From positions 1-61,246 of the forward strand of contig NZ_CDBK01000048.1 of NCBI RefSeq assembly GCF_000819785.1: a DNA stretch of 61,246 nucleotides, read 5' to 3'. Source of the DNA: Aeromonas caviae. GTDB taxonomy: Bacteria > Pseudomonadota > Gammaproteobacteria > Enterobacterales > Aeromonadaceae. Every line of letters starts with the position of its first letter. Position 1 is the first letter of the stretch. The position numbers and the translations under genes were made by a program. The notes beneath the pieces were generated by a model that worked only from the letters and a program-made list of their open reading frames with translations, did no database searches and had not been told where the DNA came from. This document shows, one piece after another, positions 33,441-44,613 of the stretch.

Positions 33441-34313
33441 ATGCTTGGATTCATTCTGGGTGACATGTACAGCCGCACCAGCGGGTTTCGGCCACCCCCC
33501 CGCCTAGGCAAGCACTTCCCCCTCGCCCCCGACTATCAACTGCGCGGTCGCACCGGTGCCGCCATCCTGACCATGGAGACCCTGCTCGATACCCCCTATC
33601 CCCAGAAGAAGTTCAGGGCCCTGATCTATGGCGCCTTTATCGAGCGCCAGCGTCGCCTCTTTGCCGAGCAGGTGGTCATCGGCCGAATGGAGGAGGGTCA
33701 GGACCTGGCGATCGCCATCGATCTTGCCTTTATCAGCACGGCGGTGCCCATCGGTCTGCTCGCCATCTCGGAGGAGATCGCGCTGCTGACCACCCCCCGT
33801 CCCACCCAGACCCATCCCCATCAGGCGGCCTTGAGCCAGGCGCTCGACTGTACCGCCATGCTGATGTTCTATGCCAAGGTCATTCGCCAGCGCAATGCGG
33901 TGCTTGAACACATCGGCCACCAGTTCGGCTACAGGCCGCAGGCCGGGTTGGTGGCCAGGGTGGGCCACGGCGGGGAAGATGACTATGCCGCCTTCATGGT
34001 CAATGTGATGACCTGCATCGCCCATTCGGGCTCCTTCAAAGATGCGCTGGAGAACGGCGTCAGGATGGGCATGCACGAGCCCGCCTTCTTCTGTATCGTC
34101 GGCGCCCTGGCCTCGACCCTGTGGGGAGTCCCCAAACCCTGGGCCCATGAGATCTCTCGATTCATCCAGCGCCAGCACCCCCACTATCTCCAGATCCTGC
34201 TGCGGGGCGAAGCCAGGGTGGGCCGCAGACAGATCAACCTGGAGCCTCCCAAACCGCCGCTCTGTGCACCGGTCAAGCGCCAGGTAAACCGCTTCCTGAA
34301 GTGGGCCTTCTAG
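33441..34313 (+). CDS. ADP-ribosylglycohydrolase-like protein lacking metal-ligand motifs
   Basis: The 290-residue protein follows the ADP-ribosylglycohydrolase (DraG/ARH) fold pattern: MLGFILGDMYSR at the start (compare GALxGxAxGDAxG), a middle segment ISTAVPIGLLAISEEIALL...THPHQAALSQALDCTAM (compare NGAAMRVSPLG...THKSDLA), and the end ALENGVRMGMHEPAFFCIVGALASTLWGVP (residues 202-231). The metal-binding GGDxDT is replaced by GMHEPAF (210-216) and the TDDT segment near residue 35 by RGRTGAA. It may therefore be an inactive, ligand-binding relative. The ATG at 33441 has GGAGG upstream. It is divergent from the triple-RidA gene. Assignment to the fold is by eye. Confidence 0.6.
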   Translation: MLGFILGDMYSRTSGFRPPPRLGKHFPLAPDYQLRGRTGAAILTMETLLDTPYPQKKFRALIYGAFIERQRRLFAEQVVIGRMEEGQDLAIAIDLAFISTAVPIGLLAISEEIALLTTPRPTQTHPHQAALSQALDCTAMLMFYAKVIRQRNAVLEHIGHQFGYRPQAGLVARVGHGGEDDYAAFMVNVMTCIAHSGSFKDALENGVRMGMHEPAFFCIVGALASTLWGVPKPWAHEISRFIQRQHPHYLQILLRGEARVGRRQINLEPPKPPLCAPVKRQVNRFLKWAF

Positions 34314-34688
34314 GGCCATGGGAGTGCTCTCGAGGTGCGGGCCCATGGTGCCATCCCATCGGCCCGCCCCTCCTGAGGGTCATCACGGGACTGTTATCTC
34401 ACTGACCCCTGATCCCCCGGCTACCTTGCCCAAGAGGGGATGGCCAGAAAAGCCAACGGCTGCACGGGGGACAAGGGGTGGGTAGAAGGTGATCCACCTC
34501 GCCTTTTGATGTGAACGCCTTTTGATGTTTGGCGCCATACGATACCATGCGCAGCGTGTGTTCCTGTTGGGGGAGGCGCCGCCCATCGCCCCGTGGCTGG
34601 CCGCTGGTCCGTCATGATCACGGGATGCACAATCCGGGGCCGCCACGGCAACCCCTTATCGCCATAGCCAACAGGACGGAGTATCAGG
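34314..34688. other. Intergenic region with a 13-bp direct repeat
   Basis: No gene is seen. CGCCTTTTGATGT occurs twice, at 34500-34512 and 34516-34528, a 16-bp period that could be a tandem operator for the following small membrane protein gene. The rest is GC-rich with no clear hairpin terminator. Confidence 0.5.
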
Positions 34689-35090
34689 ATGGCCATTGCC
34701 ATTGAACAGTCGGACAACACACTGAGGGTGAACAAGGATCGCTACGATCTGGGCCGCATCGTCGGCGTGCAGGTAAAAGCACTCGGCTGGATGGATCGGC
34801 TCAAGAAGAGCTTGTTGCTGGGGGTGGTCACCTCCAGTGTGCTCTTTTACTTCACCCCTTCCTACGAGCAGGCGGGCAACTGGCTCATCGTGCTCTTCCT
34901 GCCCCTGGTGGGTTTTCTGTCTGGCGCCCTGATGGGGCTGCTCTCCAGCGCGAAATATGAGTTTTGCATCGAATTTTCCCACGCCGACGAGACGGGCGTG
35001 CAGTGGCTCACCGCCGCCAGGAGTCGGCATGTCGCCGATTATGAGACCTTCAAGGCGCAGGCGGCCAGGTTGAAGGAGCGGCTCGGGTAG
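34689..35090 (+). CDS. Small two-TM membrane protein of unknown function
   Basis: This 133-residue protein has a short N-terminal beta-rich part (IEQSDNTLRVNKDRYDLGRIVGVQVKALGW), two transmembrane helices (about 40-57 and 63-86, LIVLFLPLVGFLSGALMGLL) and a C-terminal part that ends in a helix (YETFKAQAARLKERLG). The layout suggests a PH-like domain split by a membrane hairpin, as in DUF6232-type proteins, but I cannot confirm the family. The ATG follows GACGGAGTATCAGG. It is the last gene of the accessory block and ends at the palindrome at 35136. Confidence 0.7.
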   Translation: MAIAIEQSDNTLRVNKDRYDLGRIVGVQVKALGWMDRLKKSLLLGVVTSSVLFYFTPSYEQAGNWLIVLFLPLVGFLSGALMGLLSSAKYEFCIEFSHADETGVQWLTAARSRHVADYETFKAQAARLKERLG

Positions 35091-35135
35091 GGAGCACAGA
35101 GTGACGGGTCTGCGCCATCTGGCGTCAGGCATAAC

Positions 35136-35171
35136 AACAAGCCCGAACAGGTGCACCTGTTCGGGCTTGTT
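35136..35171. terminator. 36-nt perfect palindrome, bidirectional terminator
   Basis: Each arm is AACAAGCCCGAACAGGTG and its complement, 18 bp with no loop, centred on GTGCAC. It lies between two converging genes, the small membrane protein and anmK, and ends in TTGTTTC on either strand. Confidence 0.85.
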
Positions 35172-35203
35172 TCATTAGGGGCGGATGGCGCTCGGGAAGC
35201 GGC

Positions 35204-36334
35204 TCAGGCGGGATAGAGGGCGCCCAGCACCGCCGGGCGGCTCGCACCGGTCACCGCAGGCAGATTGCCTGGCTTTCGCTGGATAAAGCGTTGTGCCAGC
35301 CAGGCAAAGGCGGCCCCTTCCACCCAGTCCGGTGCAAGGCCGAGCTGGGCGGTGCTGGTCAGATGCCAGTCGGGCAGCAGGGCAGCAAGCTCCGCCAGCA
35401 GCGGGGCGTTGTGGGCGCCGCCGCCGCAGACAAACAGCTCGGGCCGGGTTGGCGCATCACTGTGGGTGGGCAACTGGCGGGCGATGCTGTGGCAGGTGAG
35501 GGATTGCAGGGTACGCTGCACATCAGCGGGGGCGTATGCGCAGCCGTCCAGCTCGCCGTCGAGCCAGTCGAGGGTGAACATCTCACGCCCCGTGCTCTTG
35601 GGGGCGGGGGCGGCGAAGTAGGGGTGAGCCAGCAACTGCTCCAGCAGCGCAGGGATAGGCTTGCCGCTGGCGGCCCACTGGCCACCGGCATCATAGCTGT
35701 CACCGTGTGGATGGTGGCGGCGATACCAGCCGTCGAGCAGGGTGTTGGCGGGGCCGGTATCGAAGCCATATACCCCTGAACCAGAGCCAGAGCACCCGTC
35801 GGTCTGGCCGGGCAGCACCGAGATATTGGCAATGCCGCCGAGGTTCAGCACCACCCGCAGGGCGCCGGGGCGAGCAAAGAGCGCCTGATGGAAGGCGGGC
35901 ACCAGGGGGGCCCCCTGACCGCCGAGGGCCATGTCCATGGTGCGAAAATCGGCCACCACGTCGATGCCGGTCAGGGCCGCCAGCAAGGCCGCGTTGCCGA
36001 TCTGCAGGGTAAAGCCGAGCTGGGGGCGGTGGCGTATGGTCTGGCCGTGACTGCCGATGGCGCGAATCTCCTTGGGAGTCAGCGCCGCCTTCGCGAGCAG
36101 GGCCTGGGTGGCGGCGGCAAATTCGCGGGCCACCAGGTTGTCGGCGACCCCCATGCGGTCGATTTCGTTCTCCCCCGGGGTGCAAAGCTCATGCAGGGTG
36201 CGAGCCGTATCGGCAGGCCAGGGATGGCAGAGGGCCGCCTCGACCCGCAGTGCATCCCCCTCGATCTGCACCAGCACGGCGTCGATACCATCCATGCTGG
36301 TACCGGACATCAAGCCTATATAGCGTTCCGTCAT
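35204..36334 (-). CDS. anmK: Anhydro-N-acetylmuramic acid kinase
   Basis: AnmK phosphorylates and opens 1,6-anhydro-MurNAc during recycling of the cell wall. The 376-residue protein has the ATPase-fold start YIGLMSGTSMDGIDAVL, the segment AIGSHGQTIRHRP, the GGIANISVL motif and FVCGGGAHNAPLL. It lies downstream of mepM on the minus strand, so a cell-wall hydrolase and a recycling enzyme are paired. Confidence 0.96.
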   Translation of the reverse strand: MTERYIGLMSGTSMDGIDAVLVQIEGDALRVEAALCHPWPADTARTLHELCTPGENEIDRMGVADNLVAREFAAATQALLAKAALTPKEIRAIGSHGQTIRHRPQLGFTLQIGNAALLAALTGIDVVADFRTMDMALGGQGAPLVPAFHQALFARPGALRVVLNLGGIANISVLPGQTDGCSGSGSGVYGFDTGPANTLLDGWYRRHHPHGDSYDAGGQWAASGKPIPALLEQLLAHPYFAAPAPKSTGREMFTLDWLDGELDGCAYAPADVQRTLQSLTCHSIARQLPTHSDAPTRPELFVCGGGAHNAPLLAELAALLPDWHLTSTAQLGLAPDWVEGAAFAWLAQRFIQRKPGNLPAVTGASRPAVLGALYPA

Positions 36335-36399
36335 GACAACCCTCTTTCAATGATGCAGAGGAACGGTCTGATACCGTGTTCCACCTTGGTCGACAGCGG

Positions 36400-37704
36400 T
36401 CAGCTGTCGTCGCCGTTGCCCTTGTTTCTGGCCAGTTGCAGCTCGGGGCTGTCCAGCTTGGCCAGCTGGGGCATGGCCTGGGCCTTGAAGCTGGCCAGCG
36501 CCCGCCCGCTGAGAGACTCCGCCTGGGGCAGGTTGAGGGTGCGCGGGTTCTTGTGCACGCCGCCCACCACGAATTCATAGTGCAGGTGCGGGCCTGTGAC
36601 CCGGCCGGTGCCGCCGAGCAGGCCGATGGTCTGGCCCTGCTTCACTCGCTGCCCCTTGTTGACGGTGCGCTTGGAGAGGTGCAGGTACTTGGTCACGTAG
36701 TTGCCCGCGTGCTTGATGAAGACGTAGTTGCCGTTGAACTGGTTGTAGCCGGCGGCCACCACGCTGCCGCCGCCCGCCGCCATGATGGGAGTCCCCACCG
36801 GCGCCACGTAGTCGATGCCGTTGTGGGGGCGCACCTTGCCGGTGACCGGGTGAAGGCGGCGCGGATTGAAGTTGGAGCTGATGTATTTGAAGTTGACCGG
36901 CGCGCGCAGGAAGCTTTTGCGCATCGCCTTGCCGTCCGGGGTGTAGTAGTTGCCATCCGTGTTCAGCACGGCACGGTAGATGGCCCCCTGGTTGACGAAC
37001 TCGGCGGCCAGGATGTCGCCGGAGGCAACCCGCTCGTCATCCTGGTATTTGTCCTGGTAGACCACCCGGAAGCTGTCCCCCGGTTGCAGGTCCTGGGCAA
37101 AGTCGATGTCCCAGCCGAAGATGGCGGCGAGATCCATGATCTGGTCTTCCGTCATGCCCGCTTCGACGGCGGCGCCCCAGAAGCTGGAGCGGATCTCCCC
37201 CTGGGCCACCTGTTCGCGGGTGTCGAGCTCGATCTTCACCGGCCTGGCCACGAAGCCGTCATCCCGGCGGTTCACCTTGAGCGCCTGCTCCAGGCTGTGG
37301 GGGTAATAGAGGCTGTGCAGCTCGCCGCCCTTGGTGAGCTTGAAGGTGAGCTCCTGACCGGGCTTGAGCAGGCGCAGGGTATCCGTGCCCTCGAGCTGGT
37401 CGATGAGGTGCAGATCCGTGGTACTGAGGCCGAGGCGCTGGAAGATGACCCCCATGTTGTCGCCGCTTCGCACCTTCACCTGTCTGGTGACATAGCGCGG
37501 TTTGGGCGGGGTGACGGGCTCGGCCCGTGCCAGCTGCGCCTCCTCGTCGACCTGCTGCTCGACGGCCAGTTCGTTGTCATCGACCCGGGTGGCGACTGCC
37601 TGTTCGCTCGGCCAGGCCGCCAGCATCATCACCATGATGCTCAGGATCAGCACCATCTTGCGGTGCCAGTGAGGGAGAGAGTTGAAGGCGTGCCAAAGGA
37701 CCAT
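36400..37704 (-). CDS. mepM: Murein DD-endopeptidase MepM-like (M23 family)
   Basis: This membrane-anchored peptidoglycan hydrolase cuts cross-links so that the wall can grow. The 434-residue protein has an N-terminal TM helix (about 17-36), a LysM-like region (residues 76-125), an OapA/Csd3-like middle part and an M23 domain with the zinc ligands H294 and D298 (PHNGIDY) and H373/H375 (GPHLHYE). It matches the E. coli MepM layout. It is divergent from tyrS and upstream of anmK, a common gammaproteobacterial arrangement. Confidence 0.93.
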   Translation of the reverse strand: MVLWHAFNSLPHWHRKMVLILSIMVMMLAAWPSEQAVATRVDDNELAVEQQVDEEAQLARAEPVTPPKPRYVTRQVKVRSGDNMGVIFQRLGLSTTDLHLIDQLEGTDTLRLLKPGQELTFKLTKGGELHSLYYPHSLEQALKVNRRDDGFVARPVKIELDTREQVAQGEIRSSFWGAAVEAGMTEDQIMDLAAIFGWDIDFAQDLQPGDSFRVVYQDKYQDDERVASGDILAAEFVNQGAIYRAVLNTDGNYYTPDGKAMRKSFLRAPVNFKYISSNFNPRRLHPVTGKVRPHNGIDYVAPVGTPIMAAGGGSVVAAGYNQFNGNYVFIKHAGNYVTKYLHLSKRTVNKGQRVKQGQTIGLLGGTGRVTGPHLHYEFVVGGVHKNPRTLNLPQAESLSGRALASFKAQAMPQLAKLDSPELQLARNKGNGDDS

Positions 37705-37818
37705 GAGAAGCAGACAAAGTTGAACCCGGAAGAAGGTCGGAGTTTACCGCCTTTCCAATTGGCCCGCCATTCCAGTAATATGTCTGGCCCTGTGGAATCG
37801 TGATTGGAGAGTCAAAAA

Positions 37819-39018
37819 ATGTCCCAGCTCGAGGTGGCGCTAGCCGAGATCAAGCGCGGAGCGGAAGAAATTCTGGTTGAAGAAGAACTGATCGCCAAGT
37901 TGAAGGAAGGGCGCCCCCTGCGCATCAAGCTGGGGATGGATCCGACCGCGCCGGACATCCACCTGGGTCATACCGTGATCCTCAACAAGCTGAAGACCTT
38001 CCAGGATCTGGGCCATGAAGTGATCCTGCTGATCGGTGACTTCACCGCCATGGTGGGTGACCCCTCCGGCAAGAACGCCACCCGTCCGCCGCTCTCCGAA
38101 GAGGCCATCAAGCACAACGCCCTCACCTATGCCGAGCAGGCGTTCAAGATCCTCGACCCGGCCAAGACCCGCATCGAGTACAACTCCACCTGGCTGAGTG
38201 AGCTGGGCGCGACCGGCATGATCAAGCTGGCGGCCAAGCAGACCGTGGCCCGCATGATGGAGCGCGACGACTTCAAGAAGCGCTACAGCAACGGCCAGTC
38301 CATCGCCATTCACGAATTCCTCTATCCGCTGCTGCAAGGCTATGACTCGGTCGCGCTGAAGGCGGACGTCGAGCTCGGCGGTACCGATCAGAAGTTCAAC
38401 CTGCTGATGGGGCGCGAGCTGCAAAAAGATGCCGGCATGGCGACCCAGTGCGTGCTGATGATGCCGCTGCTGGTAGGCCTGGACGGCGTCAAGAAGATGT
38501 CCAAGTCCGCTGCCAACTACATCGGCGTGCACGATGCCCCGGGGGAGATGTTCGGCAAGATCATGTCCATCACCGACGATCTGATGTGGAATTACTACGA
38601 GCTGCTCTCCTTCCGCCCGCTCAGCGAGATCGACGGCTTCAAGGCCGGGATCAAAGCCGGTACCCTGAACCCCCGCGACGTGAAGATCTGGCTGGCCAAA
38701 GAGATCATCACCCGCTACCACGACGAAGCGGCGGCCGAAGCGGCCCACGAAGATTTCACCCAGCGCTTCTCCAAGAACGCCATTCCGGACGACATGCCGG
38801 AAGTCGAGCTGGCGCTGGAAGGGGAAGGGCTGGCCATCGCCAACCTGCTCAAAGACGCCGATCTGGTGGCCACCACCTCCGAAGCGCTGCGGATGATCAA
38901 GCAGGGCGCGGTCAAGGTGGATGGCGAGAAGCTGGACGATGGCAAGGCCCTCATCGGTGCCGGTACCGCCGTCTACCAGGTCGGCAAGCGCAAGTTTGCC
39001 CGGGTGACCGTGAAGTAA
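37819..39018 (+). CDS. tyrS: Tyrosyl-tRNA synthetase
   Basis: This class I synthetase of 399 residues has HLGH (residues 48-51) and KMSKS ([11 protein letters not shown]), and a C-terminal S4 RNA-binding domain ([21 protein letters not shown]). The sequence is of the shorter, TyrZ-like type rather than the E. coli type. The ATG at 37819 gives [14 protein letters not shown] behind GGAGAG; the five codons upstream are not needed. A TAATAT -10-like element is at 37776-37781. Confidence 0.97.
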   Translation: MSQLEVALAEIKRGAEEILVEEELIAKLKEGRPLRIKLGMDPTAPDIHLGHTVILNKLKTFQDLGHEVILLIGDFTAMVGDPSGKNATRPPLSEEAIKHNALTYAEQAFKILDPAKTRIEYNSTWLSELGATGMIKLAAKQTVARMMERDDFKKRYSNGQSIAIHEFLYPLLQGYDSVALKADVELGGTDQKFNLLMGRELQKDAGMATQCVLMMPLLVGLDGVKKMSKSAANYIGVHDAPGEMFGKIMSITDDLMWNYYELLSFRPLSEIDGFKAGIKAGTLNPRDVKIWLAKEIITRYHDEAAAEAAHEDFTQRFSKNAIPDDMPEVELALEGEGLAIANLLKDADLVATTSEALRMIKQGAVKVDGEKLDDGKALIGAGTAVYQVGKRKFARVTVK

Positions 39019-39044
39019 GTCGCCACCTGCGGCGCTGCCATAAG

Positions 39045-39071
39045 AAAGGCCTCCCTTGCGGAGGCCTTTTT
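39045..39071 (+). terminator. Terminator of tyrS
   Basis: AAAGGCCTCC, loop CTTGC, GGAGGCCTTT, followed by a T run, 26 bp after the stop. Confidence 0.93.
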
Positions 39072-39096
39072 GTTGGCTCATTGCTGCAAAGAGGGA

Positions 39097-41628
<2,532 letters not shown>

Positions 41629-41637
41629 TTATTTTAG

Positions 41638-41651
41638 TGAAAGCGTTTGCG
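41638..41651. promoter_or_regulatory. LacI-family-type operator upstream of the GH63 gene
   Basis: TGAAAGCGTTTGCG is a near-palindrome with a central CG, as bound by LacI/GalR-family regulators. It lies 61-74 bp upstream of the GH63 start. The regulator is not in this window. Confidence 0.4.
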
Positions 41652-41761
41652 AGAGCCATTATAGGGCGATTATGACGGGATTATTGGCGCTGTGTCACAG
41701 TGCAGGAGGGGCGAGTGTGAGCCGGATCACCCGGTTACACGAGGTTACATAGCTTTGTGTT

Positions 41762-42574
41762 TTAGTAATTATTTACTTTTGTGGTGGCAGTCAGTGAGAG
41801 AGAGGAGGGGCAGGTACGCAGGTATTGGTGGGGGGTCAGGCCGAACTCCTCCTTGAAGCGCGCGGCAAAGCGGCCGGGGGAGTCGTAGCCACAGGCGAGG
41901 GCGGTCTGAAGCGGAGTGAGCCCCTGTTGCAGCAGGGTGAGGGCGTGCCCCAGGCGTACCTGGGTCAGCACCTGGCGAAAGCTGCGCCCCTCGGCGGCCA
42001 GTTTGCGGACCAGAGAGGCGCGGCTCATGGCGAAGTGGGTCGCTACCGTCTCCAGCCGGTGATCAAGACCAGGCTCCACACTGAGGTAACGGGCCAGCCG
42101 TTCCCCCAGGGTCATGGTGGTGGCAGGAAAGAGCAGGCCAAGGCCCCCCGCTTCCCTGAGCTCGCCATAAAACCCTTGCAGCAGCTGGGTCTGGGCCGTC
42201 TCGCAGAGCTGCCGCTGCGCCATGGTGGTGACGAGATCGAAGCAGAAGGCGAGGGCCGACGTCACCCTGATGGCCGGTGGCTTGAGGAGATCGAGGGGGC
42301 TCTCTGCCAGCCACTCGGCCGGTGGCGGGGCCAGCAGGGTGAGCGCCTGGGAGCGAAACGTGCCCTGCTCCGGCTGGTTGACGAAGGTGAGCCGGTGACC
42401 CGCCGGGATCAGCAGCCAGCTCTCCTTGTCAAAGGAGAGGCGCTGCTCCCGCCACCACAGCTGCTTGCGGCCCTGCTGCACCCAGATGAGGGTCGGCGCG
42501 TAGATGAGCACCCGGCGCAGGGGCTGCTGGCGGATCCCGAAGTAGTGATTCAGTTGCAGCAGGGGCGTGCTCAT
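41762..42574 (-). CDS. AraC-family transcriptional regulator
   Basis: This 270-residue regulator has an N-terminal cupin-like sensor (VLIYAPTLIWVQQGRKQLWWREQRL, LLIPAGHRLTFVNQPEQG) and two C-terminal HTH motifs (VATHFAMSRASLVRKLAAEG and ACGYDSPGRFAARFKEEFGLTP). The ATG at 42574 lies 11 bp after the stop of the PEBP gene, so the two are likely co-transcribed. The regulated genes are unknown; its own operon or the GH63 gene downstream are candidates. Confidence 0.9.
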   Translation of the reverse strand: MSTPLLQLNHYFGIRQQPLRRVLIYAPTLIWVQQGRKQLWWREQRLSFDKESWLLIPAGHRLTFVNQPEQGTFRSQALTLLAPPPAEWLAESPLDLLKPPAIRVTSALAFCFDLVTTMAQRQLCETAQTQLLQGFYGELREAGGLGLLFPATTMTLGERLARYLSVEPGLDHRLETVATHFAMSRASLVRKLAAEGRSFRQVLTQVRLGHALTLLQQGLTPLQTALACGYDSPGRFAARFKEEFGLTPHQYLRTCPSSLSLTATTKVNNY

Positions 42575-42585
42575 CGGGCGGGCTC

Positions 42586-43119
42586 CTAGGGGGTGGTGAA
42601 GGTGGCGGTCAGGGTGGCCTTGCCAAGGGCCAGGCTGTTGAGCATGTAGCCTACCATGGCGGGCGGGGTGTTGGCCTTCACCTCCAGCGCCTTGGGCAGG
42701 GCCCAGACGGTGAACTGGTAGCGGTGCATGCCGTGACCGGCGGGCGGGCAGGGGCCGCCATAACCCTGGGTACCGTAGTCGGTGCCAAGCTCCAGCCCCT
42801 GCTTGATCTTGCCGGAGGCATTGCTCGGCAGCTCGCTCTGGCTGGCCGGCAGGTTCACCACCAGCCAGTGCCACCAGCCGCTGCCGGTGGGGGCGTCCGG
42901 GTCATAGGTGGTGATGGCGACGCTCTGGGTGCCGGCGGGCAGGCTCTGCCAGCTCAACTGGGGGGAGCGGTTCTCGCCGCTGCAACCAAAGCCGTTGAAG
43001 CTGAAGACCTTGTCCATGGGTTCACCCTCGCGGATGTCGGTACTCTTGAGGGTCATGGCGCCGGCGGGCAGGGCCGCGAGGCAGAACAGGGGCAGCAGCG
43101 GGATAATGGGGGATCTCAT
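42586..43119 (-). CDS. Periplasmic PEBP/YbhB-YbcL family protein
   Basis: This 177-residue protein has a signal peptide (residues 1-21, cut after AGA) and the phosphatidylethanolamine-binding/RKIP-like fold. The family motifs are YDPDAPTGSGWWHWLVVNLP and GPCPPAGHGMHRYQFTVWAL. Two cysteines (GFGCSG and GPCPP) may pair in the periplasm. The ATG at 43119 has AAAGGAG upstream. Bacterial members have no firm function. It precedes an AraC-type gene in one operon. Confidence 0.92.
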   Translation of the reverse strand: MRSPIIPLLPLFCLAALPAGAMTLKSTDIREGEPMDKVFSFNGFGCSGENRSPQLSWQSLPAGTQSVAITTYDPDAPTGSGWWHWLVVNLPASQSELPSNASGKIKQGLELGTDYGTQGYGGPCPPAGHGMHRYQFTVWALPKALEVKANTPPAMVGYMLNSLALGKATLTATFTTP

Positions 43120-43247
43120 GATGGGCACTCCTTTGTGTGAATATGGCATTCACTCTAAGGGGGCTGGCTCAAAACAGAGTGCCCGTATGGCTCAAATTAT
43201 GCCATGGAGGTGGCTTTTGTGAGCTGTTCGGGGCTTTTGAGGGGCAT

Positions 43248-43278
43248 AAAAAACCGGCATCCTGGGATGCCGGTTTTT
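43248..43278 (-). terminator. Terminator of the purA paralogue
   Basis: AAAAACCGGCATCC and GGATGCCGGTTTTT form a stem with A/T tracts on both sides, 17 bp after the stop. Confidence 0.92.
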
Positions 43279-43295
43279 GGGAGAGGCGAGGGGCC

Positions 43296-44552
43296 TTAGC
43301 GCAGGATCATCTCGTCACGGCCCGGGCCGACGGAGACCATGGGCACCGGCACGCCCAGCAGGGCTTCGATGCGTAGCACATAGTCCTGGGCAGCCTTGGG
43401 CAGCTCGGCGAAGGTGCGGCAGCCGCTGATGTCTTCGCTCCAGCTCTCCATCTTCTCGTAGACGGGGGTGAGGGCGGCGGTCTGCGGCCAGATCGGGTTC
43501 TCGGTGTGGGCACCTTCGTAGGCCACGCAGATCTTCAGATCCGGCAGACCGGTCAGGCAGTCCAGCTTGGTCAGGGCTACTTCGGTGGCAGCCTGCAGCT
43601 CGACGCCGTTCTTGGTGGCGACGGCATCGAAGTAACCCACGTCACGGGGACGGCCGGTGGTGGCGCCGAACTCGTTGGTGATCTTGCGGAACTCGTCCTG
43701 GTTCTCCATGGCGGTCAGCAGGGTGCCGGTACCGACGGAGGAGCTGAAGGCCTTGGCCACGGCGATGACGCGCTCCGGGCGCAGGCCCGGCAGACCGCCA
43801 CCGATGCCGGCGTAGGCGCCGGAAACGTGGGAGGAGGTGACCCAGGGGTATTCGCCGTAGATGAGATCACGGCCGGCACCCAGCTGGGCTTCGAACAGCA
43901 GGGTCTTGCCTTCGGCTTGCAGTGCCTTGAGGGGCATGCTGACGTTGCAGACGGCGTCCAGCCAGGGAGCGGACACTTCCAGCAGCCAGTCGGCCATCTC
44001 CTGGGCGGTCTGGGTGAATTCGAAGTCCGGATAGAGAGCCTTCATCTGCGGCAGTTTCCAGTCCAGCATGAACTGGATGCGCTCGACCAGCACGTCCGGC
44101 TGTTTCAGCCAGCCCACCAGGATCGCCTTTTTCATGACCCGATCACCGTAAGCCGGGGCGATGCCCTGACGGGTGGAGCCGTAGGCGCCGTCACCCAGGC
44201 GTTGCTCTTCCAGGGTGTCTTCCAGCGCGTGCAGCGGCAGGCAGAGGGTGGCACGGTCAGAGATGGCGAGCTTGGGAATGACGCCGGAGGCCTTGACCTC
44301 TTCCAGCTCGACGGTGAGCTTCTCGGGGCTGATCACCATGCCGGGGCCCAGCACGACCAGGCAATCCGGGTTGAAGACGCCGCTCGGCACCTGGTGCAGC
44401 TTGAAGGTGCCCAGATCGTTGACCACGGTGTGGCCGGCGTTGTTGCCGCCCTGGAAACGAATACTGGCGCCAGCCTGGCCTGCCAGATAATCGACGATGC
44501 GGCCTTTGCCTTCATCACCCCAGTTAGCACCTACGACTACGATAGACGACAT
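43296..44552 (-). CDS. Divergent adenylosuccinate synthetase paralogue
   Basis: The 418-residue protein is a PurA homologue that keeps the catalytic base D13 and the GTP loop (ANWGDEGKG), N38 and the acid H41 (GGNNAGHT), GATTGRPRD and the base-recognition TKLD. It differs from standard PurA at the IMP site: E. coli Arg143 is Lys141 here (VMKKA for VARRG), and EGAQGTLLDID is EAQLGAGRDLI, so Gln224 is either Leu or shifted by one. The C-terminal DPF tail is missing. The usual Aeromonas purA is expected elsewhere, next to hfq-hflX. It faces a LysR gene across a 190-bp region with AT-rich dyads. Substrate uncertain: IMP or another purine nucleotide. Confidence 0.85.
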   Translation of the reverse strand: MSSIVVVGANWGDEGKGRIVDYLAGQAGASIRFQGGNNAGHTVVNDLGTFKLHQVPSGVFNPDCLVVLGPGMVISPEKLTVELEEVKASGVIPKLAISDRATLCLPLHALEDTLEEQRLGDGAYGSTRQGIAPAYGDRVMKKAILVGWLKQPDVLVERIQFMLDWKLPQMKALYPDFEFTQTAQEMADWLLEVSAPWLDAVCNVSMPLKALQAEGKTLLFEAQLGAGRDLIYGEYPWVTSSHVSGAYAGIGGGLPGLRPERVIAVAKAFSSSVGTGTLLTAMENQDEFRKITNEFGATTGRPRDVGYFDAVATKNGVELQAATEVALTKLDCLTGLPDLKICVAYEGAHTENPIWPQTAALTPVYEKMESWSEDISGCRTFAELPKAAQDYVLRIEALLGVPVPMVSVGPGRDEMILR

Positions 44553-44613
44553 GACTCTTTCTCCTAAGACGTTAGGCGTCCATCCTAGGAGCCCCGTGAG
44601 GATTAGAAAAATT

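Noticed and set aside
43296..44552. PurZ-type 2-aminoadenine synthesis enzyme
   Set aside because: PurZ enzymes lack the catalytic Asp13, which this protein retains, and no phage genes are nearby.
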